Position numbers and translations under genes: made by a program. DNA of 37,377 nucleotides, taken from the NCBI GenBank assembly GCA_903873805.1, contig CAIQQB010000179.1, forward strand, positions 1 through 37,377. Reading direction: 5' to 3'. The notes beneath the pieces are model-generated. The model ran no database searches. It worked only from the letters and a program-made list of their open reading frames with translations, and was not told where the DNA came from. Source of the stretch: an uncultured Opitutia bacterium. GTDB taxonomy: Bacteria > Verrucomicrobiota > Verrucomicrobiia > Opitutales > Opitutaceae. This document shows positions 7,091 to 14,189 of this stretch, in pieces (position 1 is the stretch's first letter; each line of letters begins with the position of its first letter).

Positions 7091-8164
7091 TCAGGCCGGC
7101 TGCTGCTGTGAAATGCAGTGGAGCGTGCCGAGGCCCAGGACCAGGTCGACGCAGTCGATCGGGATGATCTCCCGGCCGGGAAAACAGCCGGCCAGCACGG
7201 CAGCGGCCTCGGCGTCGCGGCGCGGCTGGCGAAAAGCCGGCATGAGTACGGCCCCGTTGATGACCAGAAAATTGGCGTAGCTCGCGGGCAGGCGCCGACC
7301 ATCACAAAGGACCGGGTGCGGCATCGGCAGCTCGGCGAGGTTGAACTTGCCGCCGGTCGGCGTGCGCAGGCCGCGCAGGCGCTCGAGGTTGCCCTGCAAG
7401 GCGGTGAAATTGGCGTCGCGGCAGTTGCGCTCCACCGCCGTCACAATGCCATCGGCCCGGAAGAACCGGCTCAGGTCGTCCACATGACCGTCGGTGTCAT
7501 CACCCACGATGCCCTCGCCCAGCCAGTGGACGGTGTGGACGCCCAGGGAATCGCGCAGCTCTTGCTCGATTTGGGACCGGGAGAGGTGCGGATTGCGGTT
7601 GGGATGAAGCAGGCAGGCCTCGGTCGTGAGGAGGAGACCGGAACCGTTCACGTCAATCGAACCGCCCTCAAGCACCATGGGCCGGGCGAACCGGCGCAGG
7701 CCAAGGGCTCGGGCGATGCGCGGGGGGATGGCGTTGTCCCGATCGCTGGGCAGGTACTTCCCGCCGTAGGAGTTGAACTCCCAGTCTGTCAGGGCGACCT
7801 CCCCCGTGCGGTCCTCTTTGACAAAGATGGGCCCGTGGTCGCGGCACCAGGTATCATCGGTCGGGTGTTCGTAGAAGCTGATCCGGGCGAGGTCGGCTTT
7901 CGCCCGGTTCAGCAGGGCGCGGACGCGTTTCCGCAGGGGGCGGGCGAGGTTGATGCGCACCGCCTCGAAGCGGGAAATCCGGGCGGCAATTTCGGCGAAC
8001 TTCGGCGGGATGGGCCGGAAATGACGGGGCCAAGTAGCCAGCCGGTGCGGCCAGGACAGCCAAACGGCGGCCTGCGGCTCCCATTCGGCGGGCATCCGAA
8101 AGCCGAGCGCGGACGGGGTCTCGACTTCCGAATTTGGAATTTGGATTTTGGATTGCTTGCTCAC
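7091..8164 (-). CDS. aguA: Agmatine deiminase
   Basis: Converts agmatine to N-carbamoylputrescine and ammonia, a step of arginine-derived putrescine synthesis. Family signatures are LGFRMPAEWEPQAAVWLSWP at the N-terminus, DTWCRDHGPIFV, HVDDLSRFF, and GTLHCISQQQP at the very C-terminus, where Cys is the nucleophile. The start is uncertain. ATG at 8095 would cut into the conserved LGFRMPAEW block, while an in-frame ATG at 8269 gives a long non-conserved leader. I chose the GTG at 8164 (357 aa), which still includes residues written by an AT-rich heptamer repeat (KQSKIQIPNSE). aguB, the next enzyme, lies upstream on the same strand, separated by about 500 bases that hold a second hairpin repeat. 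Confidence 0.93.
   Translation of the reverse strand: MSKQSKIQIPNSEVETPSALGFRMPAEWEPQAAVWLSWPHRLATWPRHFRPIPPKFAEIAARISRFEAVRINLARPLRKRVRALLNRAKADLARISFYEHPTDDTWCRDHGPIFVKEDRTGEVALTDWEFNSYGGKYLPSDRDNAIPPRIARALGLRRFARPMVLEGGSIDVNGSGLLLTTEACLLHPNRNPHLSRSQIEQELRDSLGVHTVHWLGEGIVGDDTDGHVDDLSRFFRADGIVTAVERNCRDANFTALQGNLERLRGLRTPTGGKFNLAELPMPHPVLCDGRRLPASYANFLVINGAVLMPAFRQPRRDAEAAAVLAGCFPGREIIPIDCVDLVLGLGTLHCISQQQPA
8131..8154 (-). repeat. CCAAAAT-type heptamer repeat at the aguA 5' end
   Basis: On the minus strand this reads CAATCCAAAATCCAAATTCC and onward, units of the same kind as the repeat inside ileS. It falls in the N-terminal codons of aguA (residues KIQIPNSE), just before the conserved LGFRMPAEW block. 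It is a sharp AT-rich patch in GC-rich surroundings. Confidence 0.7.
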
Positions 8165-8666
8165 AGCGCTTGGCGCCAAGGGCGGGTAAGGTGATGAGGG
8201 AAGGGGCAGCCGGGCAGGCTGAGTCAGAGGGATGGCCAGTTCAAACCGTGGTGCGGTCAATGGCCACAAAAAGCGCCCTGTTGCAGGATAATAGCAGTAA
8301 TTATGAATGATTGGCTGACAGCGGCTGGCCGCAACCGACGCCCCACAAACTATGTTATCTTGTTGTTGTTTATTATTGTGCGCATGTTTTTACTCCCAGC
8401 TAGGAGAAAACGTCCGCGGATGGTCGGTCGAGGCGTCCCTGCCGAGCTGCGAATCGGCTCTCCCGGCGGATTAGCCCGATCAAATTCAGGGTAGTGGTAC
8501 AATTTGCTGTTTGCCGCCGAAGGTCGGGCTTCACGCCCGACTTGTCGGGGATAAACCCCGACCTACAATTTGCAATCTGTACCACGACCAATGTCCGTAT
8601 ACAACGGAGTGCGGGTTGAAAACGACCCGCTCCACCACGGAATTGTTGCTTGGTAAAACTACCGGA
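8165..8666. other. Long intergenic region between aguB and aguA
   Basis: About 500 bases without a convincing gene. From about 8280 to 8400 it is AT-rich and probably holds aguA control signals, though no clear -35/-10 pair stands out. From 8494 to 8585 it carries hairpin repeat copy B. A 63-codon plus-strand frame (8303-8494) contains one hydrophobic run but has no ribosome site, homology or coding-like composition, so I do not call it. Confidence 0.6.
8494..8585. repeat. Intergenic hairpin repeat, copy B (REPIN-like)
   Basis: The inverted relative of copy A. Its core (8521-8566) is nearly identical to the reverse complement of 7001-7048, and the flanking CGGCAAACAGCAAA block is shared too. 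The outer arms, GTGGTACAATTTGC (8494-8507) and GCAATCTGTACCAC (8572-8585), differ in sequence from those of copy A but still pair at 12 of 14 positions. Compensatory differences between the copies suggest that the folded form is conserved. Confidence 0.85.
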
Positions 8667-9545
8667 TCAGTCGATGAAACGCTTCGTCAGGCCGGGATAG
8701 AGATCGATGCGCCGGTCGCGGAGGAACGGCCAATGGGTACGGGTATCATCCACCTTGGCGAGGTCGACGGGGACGAGCAGCATCTGCTCCCGGGCGCCAC
8801 CCGCACGGGCGAGGATCTGGCCGCTGGTGCCGGCCACGAAGCTGCGACCCCAGAATTCAAGGCCCGGGTCGCCCGCCGGGCGTTCGCGGCCAACGCGGTT
8901 CACGGTCGCGACATAACAGCCGTTGGCGACGGCGTGGCTGCGCTGGATGGTCTCCCACGAGTCGTGCTGGAGGGCGCCGAGTTGCTTTTTTTCACGCGGA
9001 TGCCAGCCGATGGCCGTCGGATAGAAAATGATCTCGGCCCCCTGCAGGGCGGTGAGACGCGCCGCCTCGGGATACCACTGGTCCCAGCAGATGAGTACGC
9101 CGATCTTGCCAAAGCGCGTCGGCCAGGCGCGAAAGCCGGTGTCACCCGGCGCGAAATAAAACTTTTCGTAGTAAAGCGGATCGTCCGGAATGTGTGACTT
9201 GCGGTAGGTGCCGAGGAGCCGGCCGTCGGCGTCAATGATCACCGCCGAATTATGGTAGAGGCCGGCGGTGCGCTTTTCGAAGAGCGAGGCCACCACCACG
9301 ACGCCGTACCGGCGGGCAAATTGTTGAAAAACCTCCGTCGTCGGTCCCGGAATGGTCTCGGCGAGTCCAAAATTGGCGAAGTCCTCGCTCTGGCAGAAAT
9401 ACTGCGAACGAAACAACTCCTGGGTGCAGATGATGTTCGCCCCGCGCCGGGCCGCCCGGGTGGCGAGCGCCAGCGTCCGGGCGAGATTGGCCGCGGGATC
9501 GGCGGAACAGGCGTGCTGGAGAAGGCCGAGCGTGACCTTGGACAT
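8667..9545 (-). CDS. aguB: N-carbamoylputrescine amidase
   Basis: 292 residues of the nitrilase superfamily; hydrolyses N-carbamoylputrescine to putrescine, CO2 and ammonia, completing the route begun by aguA. The Glu-Lys-Cys catalytic triad is visible: Glu in ICTQELFRSQYF, Lys in GTYRKSHIPDDP, Cys in GVLICWDQWYPEAARL. The substrate-family blocks YYEKFYFAPGDTGF and HPREKKQLGALQHDSWETIQ are typical of AguB. The start at 9545 gives MSKVTLGLLQ, the normal family N-terminus; longer frames upstream enter repeat sequence (9559-9590). It lies upstream of aguA on the same strand but is separated by about 500 bases, so the two may be expressed independently. Confidence 0.96.
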   Translation of the reverse strand: MSKVTLGLLQHACSADPAANLARTLALATRAARRGANIICTQELFRSQYFCQSEDFANFGLAETIPGPTTEVFQQFARRYGVVVVASLFEKRTAGLYHNSAVIIDADGRLLGTYRKSHIPDDPLYYEKFYFAPGDTGFRAWPTRFGKIGVLICWDQWYPEAARLTALQGAEIIFYPTAIGWHPREKKQLGALQHDSWETIQRSHAVANGCYVATVNRVGRERPAGDPGLEFWGRSFVAGTSGQILARAGGAREQMLLVPVDLAKVDDTRTHWPFLRDRRIDLYPGLTKRFID

Positions 9546-9558
9546 GAGGGGAAGCGTA

Positions 9559-9635
9559 ACGCAAAACCGCCAAGCGGCAAAGACGCAAAGTTTGAAAACA
9601 AATTGAAGCCGGAAGCCAGGAAACCCGGAAGAGAT
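9559..9635. repeat. Short phased repeats upstream of aguB
   Basis: ACGCAAAACCGCCAAGCGGC (from 9559) continues into AAAGACGCAAAG, a run of CGCAAAG/GCCAAG-like octamers. Then follow GGAAG-spaced units (GAAGCCGGAAGCCAGGAAAC, from 9605). Both look like short imperfect tandem repeats of low complexity. They lie between aguB and hisG (9546-9692), where nothing else is recognisable. Confidence 0.45.
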
Positions 9636-9692
9636 CAAAAGTCCGATGCTTGGCTGCTTGGTTACCTGCTTAACTTCCGGTCTCTGTTGTTT

Positions 9693-10553
9693 TCAATACA
9701 CCACTTTGTTCAGCGGGTACTCGACAATGCCCTCGGCGCCGAGGGCCTTCAGCTGCGGGATGATTTCGCGAACGACGCTCTCATCGATGATGGTTTCAAG
9801 TGCGACCCAGTCCGGGCTGCTGAGCGGGGAGATGGTCGGGTTGCGGAGGGCCGGGAGAGCCTTGAGCACGGCATCCAGGGCGGCCTTGGGCAGGTTCATC
9901 TTGAGCCCGACCTTGCTGCCGGCCTCGAGGGCGCCGCGCAGGAGGAGGGCGATAGTCTCGATCTTCTTACGCTTGGCGGGGTTGGCCCAGCTCTTCTTGT
10001 TGGCGATGAGCTTGGTGTTGGTCACCAGCAAGGTGTCGACGATGCGCAGCTTGTTGGCGCGGAGCGACGAGCCGGTCTCGGTGATGTCCACGATGGCATC
10101 GACCAGATCGGGTACCTTGACCTCGGTCGCGCCCCAGGAAAACTCCACCAGCACGGGGATGTTCCGGGCCGCGAAATAGCGTTTCACCGTGCCGAGGAGC
10201 TCGGTGGCGATGCGCTTGCCGGCCAGATCCTCGGGTTTCTGCACCGACGAGTTTTCCGGAACGCAGAGCACCCAGCGGGACTTCTGCACCGAGGCCTTGC
10301 TGTAGATCAGGTCGCAAACCTCGACGACATCGGACTCGTTCTCCAGAATCCAGTCGTGGCCCGTGAGGCCGCAATCGAAGAAGCCGTGTTCGACATAGCG
10401 GCTGACCTCCTGGGCGCGGACAAAACGGCCGTCAAGCTCGGGGTCGTCGATCGACGGCTTGTACGAGCGCGAGCTCGACGTGATCTTCCAGCCGGCCTTG
10501 GCAAAAAGATTCTTGGTGGATTCCTCGAGGCTGCCCTTGGGCAGCCCGAGCAT
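9693..10553 (-). CDS. hisG: ATP phosphoribosyltransferase, long form
   Basis: 286 residues; catalyses the first step of histidine synthesis, joining ATP and PRPP to give phosphoribosyl-ATP. The start at 10553 gives [13 protein letters not shown], the usual HisG opening. Conserved blocks are [34 protein letters not shown] and the PRPP-binding segment [20 protein letters not shown]. The C-terminal ~75 residues (from about 210, [20 protein letters not shown] to [13 protein letters not shown]) are the HisG_C domain of the long, histidine-inhibited form that works without HisZ. No other his genes are nearby. It diverges from the response regulator gene across 176 bases. Confidence 0.97.
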   Translation of the reverse strand: MLGLPKGSLEESTKNLFAKAGWKITSSSRSYKPSIDDPELDGRFVRAQEVSRYVEHGFFDCGLTGHDWILENESDVVEVCDLIYSKASVQKSRWVLCVPENSSVQKPEDLAGKRIATELLGTVKRYFAARNIPVLVEFSWGATEVKVPDLVDAIVDITETGSSLRANKLRIVDTLLVTNTKLIANKKSWANPAKRKKIETIALLLRGALEAGSKVGLKMNLPKAALDAVLKALPALRNPTISPLSSPDWVALETIIDESVVREIIPQLKALGAEGIVEYPLNKVVY

Positions 10554-10729
10554 CAGAAGTGGTGCGGGTGCGGACACGCCCCCAAAGCACAGCCCGCCGC
10601 GCCCGCGTTCAAGCCAATTCCGCCGCGCCACCGCGGGCCCGAGCGCCGTTTTTTTTCGACAAACGGCGGGCAAAGGATTGAGTGCCCGGATGCTTCCTGG
10701 TTCCGCACCCTCTCAGGCCGTCCCCCATT

Positions 10730-11479
10730 ATGCGTGAAGAAGCCAAACCTCTGATTCTGGTGGTAGAGGATGAGGAGCATCTGGCCAAGTTGCTAACCAT
10801 GTTTTTGGAGGAGGCGGGAATGCGGGTCCAAGTCTGCAACCGGTGCGAGCACGCCCGGCGGTTCCTGAAAAAGAATTTTGTCAACCTGATGCTGCTGGAC
10901 GTGAACCTGCCGGACCAGACCGGGTTTGAACTGCTCGAGGAACTGCAGCTGGGCAAATGGGACGTGCCCACGATCTTCCTCACCGGCAATACCCTTGAGG
11001 TCAGCAAAATCCGCGGGCTCGAGCTGGGGGGCGATGATTATATCACCAAGCCCTTCAGCTATCCGGAGCTGGTTGCGCGGATCCGGGCCGTGCTCCGCCG
11101 CGCGGAGGCCAAGACCGACTTAAACCTGACCAAGAATGCGCGCGTCGGCGACCCGCCTTTCAAGTTCGGCGGGGCCAGCGTGGTGCCCGTGCGCCTCGAG
11201 ATGAACTTCAGCAAGGCTCCGACGGTGACGGTCGGACGGAAGGAGATCGGCATCATGGCCTGCCTGCAGGAAAACAGCGGGGCCGTCCTTACCCGGAAAA
11301 AGTTGATCCACTCCGTCTGGGGGCTGCACGCGGATGTCAGCAGCCGTTCGCTCGACCAATACATCGTGAAGATCCGCGAACTGTTCAAACAGCACGGACA
11401 GGACCTCTCCAGCCTGCGCACCGTCCACGGAGTCGGCTACATCTACGATCCGGAGGGAGTGTCGAAGGACGGCAAGTGA
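10730..11479 (+). CDS. OmpR/PhoB-family response regulator (orphan)
   Basis: 249 residues. The receiver domain (about 8-120) has the acidic pocket VVEDEE, phospho-acceptor Asp57 in LLDVNLPD, Thr85 in FLTGN and Lys107 in YITKPF. The C-terminal winged-helix domain (about 150-240) has VLTRKKLIHSVWG, SRSLDQYIVKIRELF and RTVHGVGYIYD, typical of the Trans_reg_C DNA-binding fold. The ATG at 10730 places the receiver at the N-terminus; upstream in-frame codons are not conserved. No histidine kinase gene is adjacent, so the partner and target genes are unknown. The linker between domains is somewhat long and contains a PPFKFGGASVVP segment. Confidence 0.94.
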   Translation: MREEAKPLILVVEDEEHLAKLLTMFLEEAGMRVQVCNRCEHARRFLKKNFVNLMLLDVNLPDQTGFELLEELQLGKWDVPTIFLTGNTLEVSKIRGLELGGDDYITKPFSYPELVARIRAVLRRAEAKTDLNLTKNARVGDPPFKFGGASVVPVRLEMNFSKAPTVTVGRKEIGIMACLQENSGAVLTRKKLIHSVWGLHADVSSRSLDQYIVKIRELFKQHGQDLSSLRTVHGVGYIYDPEGVSKDGK

Positions 11480-11481
11480 GT

Positions 11482-11540
11482 GGAAAGGAAGTCTGGAAAT
11501 AAGGAAGTCAGGGAGCTGGGAAAATGAGAGAGTGCGAGGG
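11482..11540. repeat. Purine-rich GGAAGTC-type imperfect repeat
   Basis: Just after the response regulator stop the plus strand is almost all purine with units GGAAAGGAAGTCTGGAAATA, AGGAAGTCAGG and GAGCTGGGAAAATGAG. It resembles the GGAAG units at 9605-9635. The rest of 11480-11669 shows no gene or clear terminator. Confidence 0.4.
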
Positions 11541-11669
11541 ACCTTGGAGCAGGCCGGTGGGGATGGAGTGAGGACACCCTCCTTGGGATGTTTGCCAGCC
11601 GGTCGAAATGCGCCGAGGGCGTCGCATCCCCAGTTCCAGCCAGCGATGCGCAGCCGGCGCGGACGACCG

Positions 11670-12551
11670 TCAGAACAGCTCGGGCTGTTCGTACCGGGCG
11701 CGCGCTTCGGCGAGGGTGGACTTCATCTCCAGTTCCGCGAGCAGACGGTACAGTTCTCCCACCTGGGGGGCGGTTGTTTCCGCCGGCACCGTGGGAAGAC
11801 TGAGATTGAGCGTGGTCAGCTGCCGGTTGAGACGCAGGCGATCGGTGTCGGCGGCAACCGCGTCCCGGAACCGCTCGGGTTTCAGTTCGCCCGCGTGGGC
11901 CAGCACGCCATCGAGACTCCCCCACTCTGCCAGCCACTTGGCGGCAGTCTTCGGCCCAACGCCCGACACGCCCGGGATGTTGTCCGAAGTGTCGCCCACG
12001 AGTGCGAGGTAGTCGGCGATCTGGGCGGGCGGCACTCCGAATTTCTCCCGCACGCCCGCGGCGTCGAGCCGGCGCCAGCCCAGGGCGGGATTGGCCGTCG
12101 GCGGCGGCAGAAGGATCGTCACGCGGTCCTGCACGATTTGGGCGAAGTCTTTGTCGGAGCTGACAATCAGCACCTCGTGCCCGGCGCGGGCAAGGGCCAC
12201 GGCCTGCGCAGCGAGCAGATCGTCGCTCTCGACGCCGTCCTGCTCAATGCCGACGCAGCCCATGGCGCGGGTGAGCGCCTTGAGGGCGGCGAGTTGTTGC
12301 CGCAGTGCCTCGGGCATCTCGGCGCGCTGGGCCTTGTATTCGGGATGGAGCGCGAGACGGTCCTGAGCGCCGCCGAGGTCGAAGAACACGAGGGTGGCGA
12401 CCGGCTGCTCCTGGTCGGCGAGCTTCCAGAGCGACTTCATCCAGCCGTGCAGCGCATTGGTGGGAAAGCCGTCGGCGCGGGTCAGCTCGGGAATCGCGTA
12501 GAAGCAGCGGTAGGCGAGGTTGAAGCCGTCAACGAGGAGCCATTTCGACAT
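11670..12551 (-). CDS. Stand-alone 5'-3' exonuclease (Pol I N-terminal type)
   Basis: 293 residues homologous to the 5' nuclease domain of DNA polymerase I and to ExoIX/Xni-like flap endonucleases. Metal-binding acidic motifs are LLVDGFNLAYRCFYA, QDGVESDDLLA, VSSDKDFAQIV and DYLALVGDTSDNIPG. The helix-hairpin-helix GVSGVGPKTAAKWLAEWG follows. The start at 12551 gives MSKWLLVDGFN. It probably trims flaps or primers during repair or replication, in addition to whatever full Pol I the cell has. It lies downstream of the respiratory operon on the same strand, separated by the hairpin at 12644-12668, so it is probably a separate unit. Confidence 0.93.
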   Translation of the reverse strand: MSKWLLVDGFNLAYRCFYAIPELTRADGFPTNALHGWMKSLWKLADQEQPVATLVFFDLGGAQDRLALHPEYKAQRAEMPEALRQQLAALKALTRAMGCVGIEQDGVESDDLLAAQAVALARAGHEVLIVSSDKDFAQIVQDRVTILLPPPTANPALGWRRLDAAGVREKFGVPPAQIADYLALVGDTSDNIPGVSGVGPKTAAKWLAEWGSLDGVLAHAGELKPERFRDAVAADTDRLRLNRQLTTLNLSLPTVPAETTAPQVGELYRLLAELEMKSTLAEARARYEQPELF

Positions 12552-12643
12552 GGCCCCGACGACACGCGAGCCACGGGCCGCTGGCAAACGCCAAAACGGC
12601 GATCCGGCGGCAGAAATCAACCGAAACACGGCAGCAACAGAAA

Positions 12644-12668
12644 GGCCTCACACAAGGTGAGGCCCTAC
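12644..12668 (-). terminator. Single REP-like hairpin after the respiratory operon, possible terminator
   Basis: On the minus strand: GTAG, then GGCCTCAC, loop CTTGT, GTGAGGCC, then TTTCTGTT. The 8-bp GC-rich stem followed by a short T-rich stretch lies 29 bases after the last cytochrome gene and could end its transcript. The GTAG head and the stem sequence are shared with the left half of the repeat at 36548-36618, so the same sequence is also a single unit of the hairpin repeat family. Confidence 0.6.
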
Positions 12669-12696
12669 AAATCCAAAGCCTGAGAGGCCGGAGGTA

Positions 12697-13449
12697 TTAC
12701 TTCCCCGCCGGGACGGCGGCTGCGGGCGGGGTTGCCGCCGCCGGAGCCGGGGGTGCGACCGGGATGGCGAGCAGTTCGGCCTGCGTCCAGGGGGTCTTGC
12801 GGTCAGCGACACCGGGGAGGGCGTGGATGGCCTTGACCGCGTCGCCGGTGACAATCGGGGCCTTGTTGCCCCATTCCTGCCGGACGTAGCTGAGGACGTA
12901 GGAGATCTTATCGTCGTTCCAGTTGTAGGCGAACTCGGTGCCGGGGATGGCGCTGAAGTTCGGCATCTTGTTGCTGGAGCTAAACTGGGCGCCGCTCACA
13001 GTCACCGGATCCTTCAGGCCGTCGAGCACGATCCGGATGAGACGCTCCTCGCCACCGTTGACCCAGTCCGAACCGGCCAGCGGCGGGTAGGCACCGGCAA
13101 CGCCGAGGCCGGTGGCCTGGTGGCACTGGATGCAGGTCTGGTTGAAGAGGCTCTGGCCCTTTTTGACGATCTGCGCGTCCGTCAGCTTCGTCTCCACCGG
13201 GCCGGAACTCGGATTGAGTCGGCCGTCAGTGACCAGCGGATTGAACCCGCCGCGGTTGTGCACAAAATAGATGCAGCACACGAAAATCATCGTGGACATG
13301 AACCCCAGCACACCGAGCGGAAGCAGCGAATAGCCCTCCCGGGGTTCGGGATTGTGGTGCAGCAGCGCGGCGTGGACGGCCTGGAGGCTCTCGTCCGAGG
13401 CGCCGGACTGCTCGACGTGCGCAGCGGAATTGTTCGGCGGAGCGCTCAT
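12697..13449 (-). CDS. Membrane-anchored monohaem cytochrome c of the oxidase module
   Basis: 250 residues. One membrane helix (about 42-63, LLPLGVLGFMSTMIFVCCIYF) is followed by a cytochrome c domain with haem motif CIQCH at 106-110 and a likely Met ligand at 162 (NKMPNF). The tail is Ala/Pro-rich (PAPAAATPPAAAVPAGK). Position and architecture resemble CcoP, but with one haem rather than two. It would pass electrons on the periplasmic side between ACIII and the oxidase. It overlaps the upstream CcoO-like gene by four bases and is the last gene of the operon. Confidence 0.92.
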   Translation of the reverse strand: MSAPPNNSAAHVEQSGASDESLQAVHAALLHHNPEPREGYSLLPLGVLGFMSTMIFVCCIYFVHNRGGFNPLVTDGRLNPSSGPVETKLTDAQIVKKGQSLFNQTCIQCHQATGLGVAGAYPPLAGSDWVNGGEERLIRIVLDGLKDPVTVSGAQFSSSNKMPNFSAIPGTEFAYNWNDDKISYVLSYVRQEWGNKAPIVTGDAVKAIHALPGVADRKTPWTQAELLAIPVAPPAPAAATPPAAAVPAGK

Positions 13450-14189
13450 TTGGCGGCCTCCTTCGCCGGGGCGGCGGGGGTGGCCGGGGACGGGGCGGCG
13501 GCGGGTTTCACGGTGTCCTTGGCGGCGGCGGGCTTGGCCTCCGCGCCCTTTTCCGGGGCGGGGGGCGCGTAGATGTAATTGGACTCCGGATACGACGTGT
13601 AGGTGTCCTTCAGGCTGAGGAGGTAGGCGACGAGATTCTCGGCGCGGGCGGTCGGGACGATCTCATAGCCCGGGGCGACGCCGGCGGGCAGCTTGAGGGC
13701 CTTGGGCGAGGCTTCGCCGATGATCTTCCGCTGCTCAAAGAGGAACCGGGACGGCGGCATGGTCGAACCGGGGACCACCAGCGCGGGATCGTAGAGGTGG
13801 AGGAGCAGCGCGGTGGCGTCGGTCAGCCGGACGCCGACATTGCGCAGGTCGGGGCCGATGCGGACGGAGCCGAGGAGGACGCGGCCCTCGCGGATGTAGT
13901 CGCGGGCGACGCTGCCGCCGGGCTGGTCGCCCCATTTGCGGGCCACGTCGGTGCCATAGCCGTCGCGGCGGACCTGCTGGGTGTGGCAGGTGGCGCAGCC
14001 GAGGTCCTGGTAGACGAGCTTGCCGCGGGCGGCGAGGCCCGGGACCTGCAGCGGGTAGGCCTTGCCCTCGGTGTCGTCCTTGAACGGCGTGAGCGCGCCG
14101 TAGCCGACCTGGTTGACCAGCACCATGCCGGTGAACGAAAAGGCGAGCGCGCCAAAGATGCCGAGAAAAAGGAGGGGGGAGCGGTTCAT
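13446..14189 (-). CDS. cbb3-type oxidase subunit II-like cytochrome c (CcoO-like)
   Basis: 247 residues. The start at 14189 gives MNRSPLLFLGIFGALAFSFT, an N-terminal membrane anchor. The haem motif is CATCH at 65-69 in LGCATCHTQQVRRDGYGTD, matching the CcoO pattern G-C-x-x-C-H-[ST]-Q. IGPDLRNVG and STMPPSRFLF (Met144 as likely axial ligand) also match CcoO. After about residue 200 there is a long Ala/Pro/Lys-rich tail absent from typical CcoO. It overlaps the CcoN-like gene by four bases (ATGA), which indicates coupled translation and one-to-one stoichiometry. Role: electron input to the oxidase core from ACIII-reduced cytochrome. Confidence 0.92.
   Translation of the reverse strand: MNRSPLLFLGIFGALAFSFTGMVLVNQVGYGALTPFKDDTEGKAYPLQVPGLAARGKLVYQDLGCATCHTQQVRRDGYGTDVARKWGDQPGGSVARDYIREGRVLLGSVRIGPDLRNVGVRLTDATALLLHLYDPALVVPGSTMPPSRFLFEQRKIIGEASPKALKLPAGVAPGYEIVPTARAENLVAYLLSLKDTYTSYPESNYIYAPPAPEKGAEAKPAAAKDTVKPAAAPSPATPAAPAKEAAK

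Noticed and set aside
8303-8494. 63-codon plus-strand frame with a hydrophobic run (NYVILLLFIIVRMF)
   Set aside because: No ribosome site, ends at the hairpin repeat, lies in an AT-rich non-coding stretch where hydrophobic codons arise by chance.
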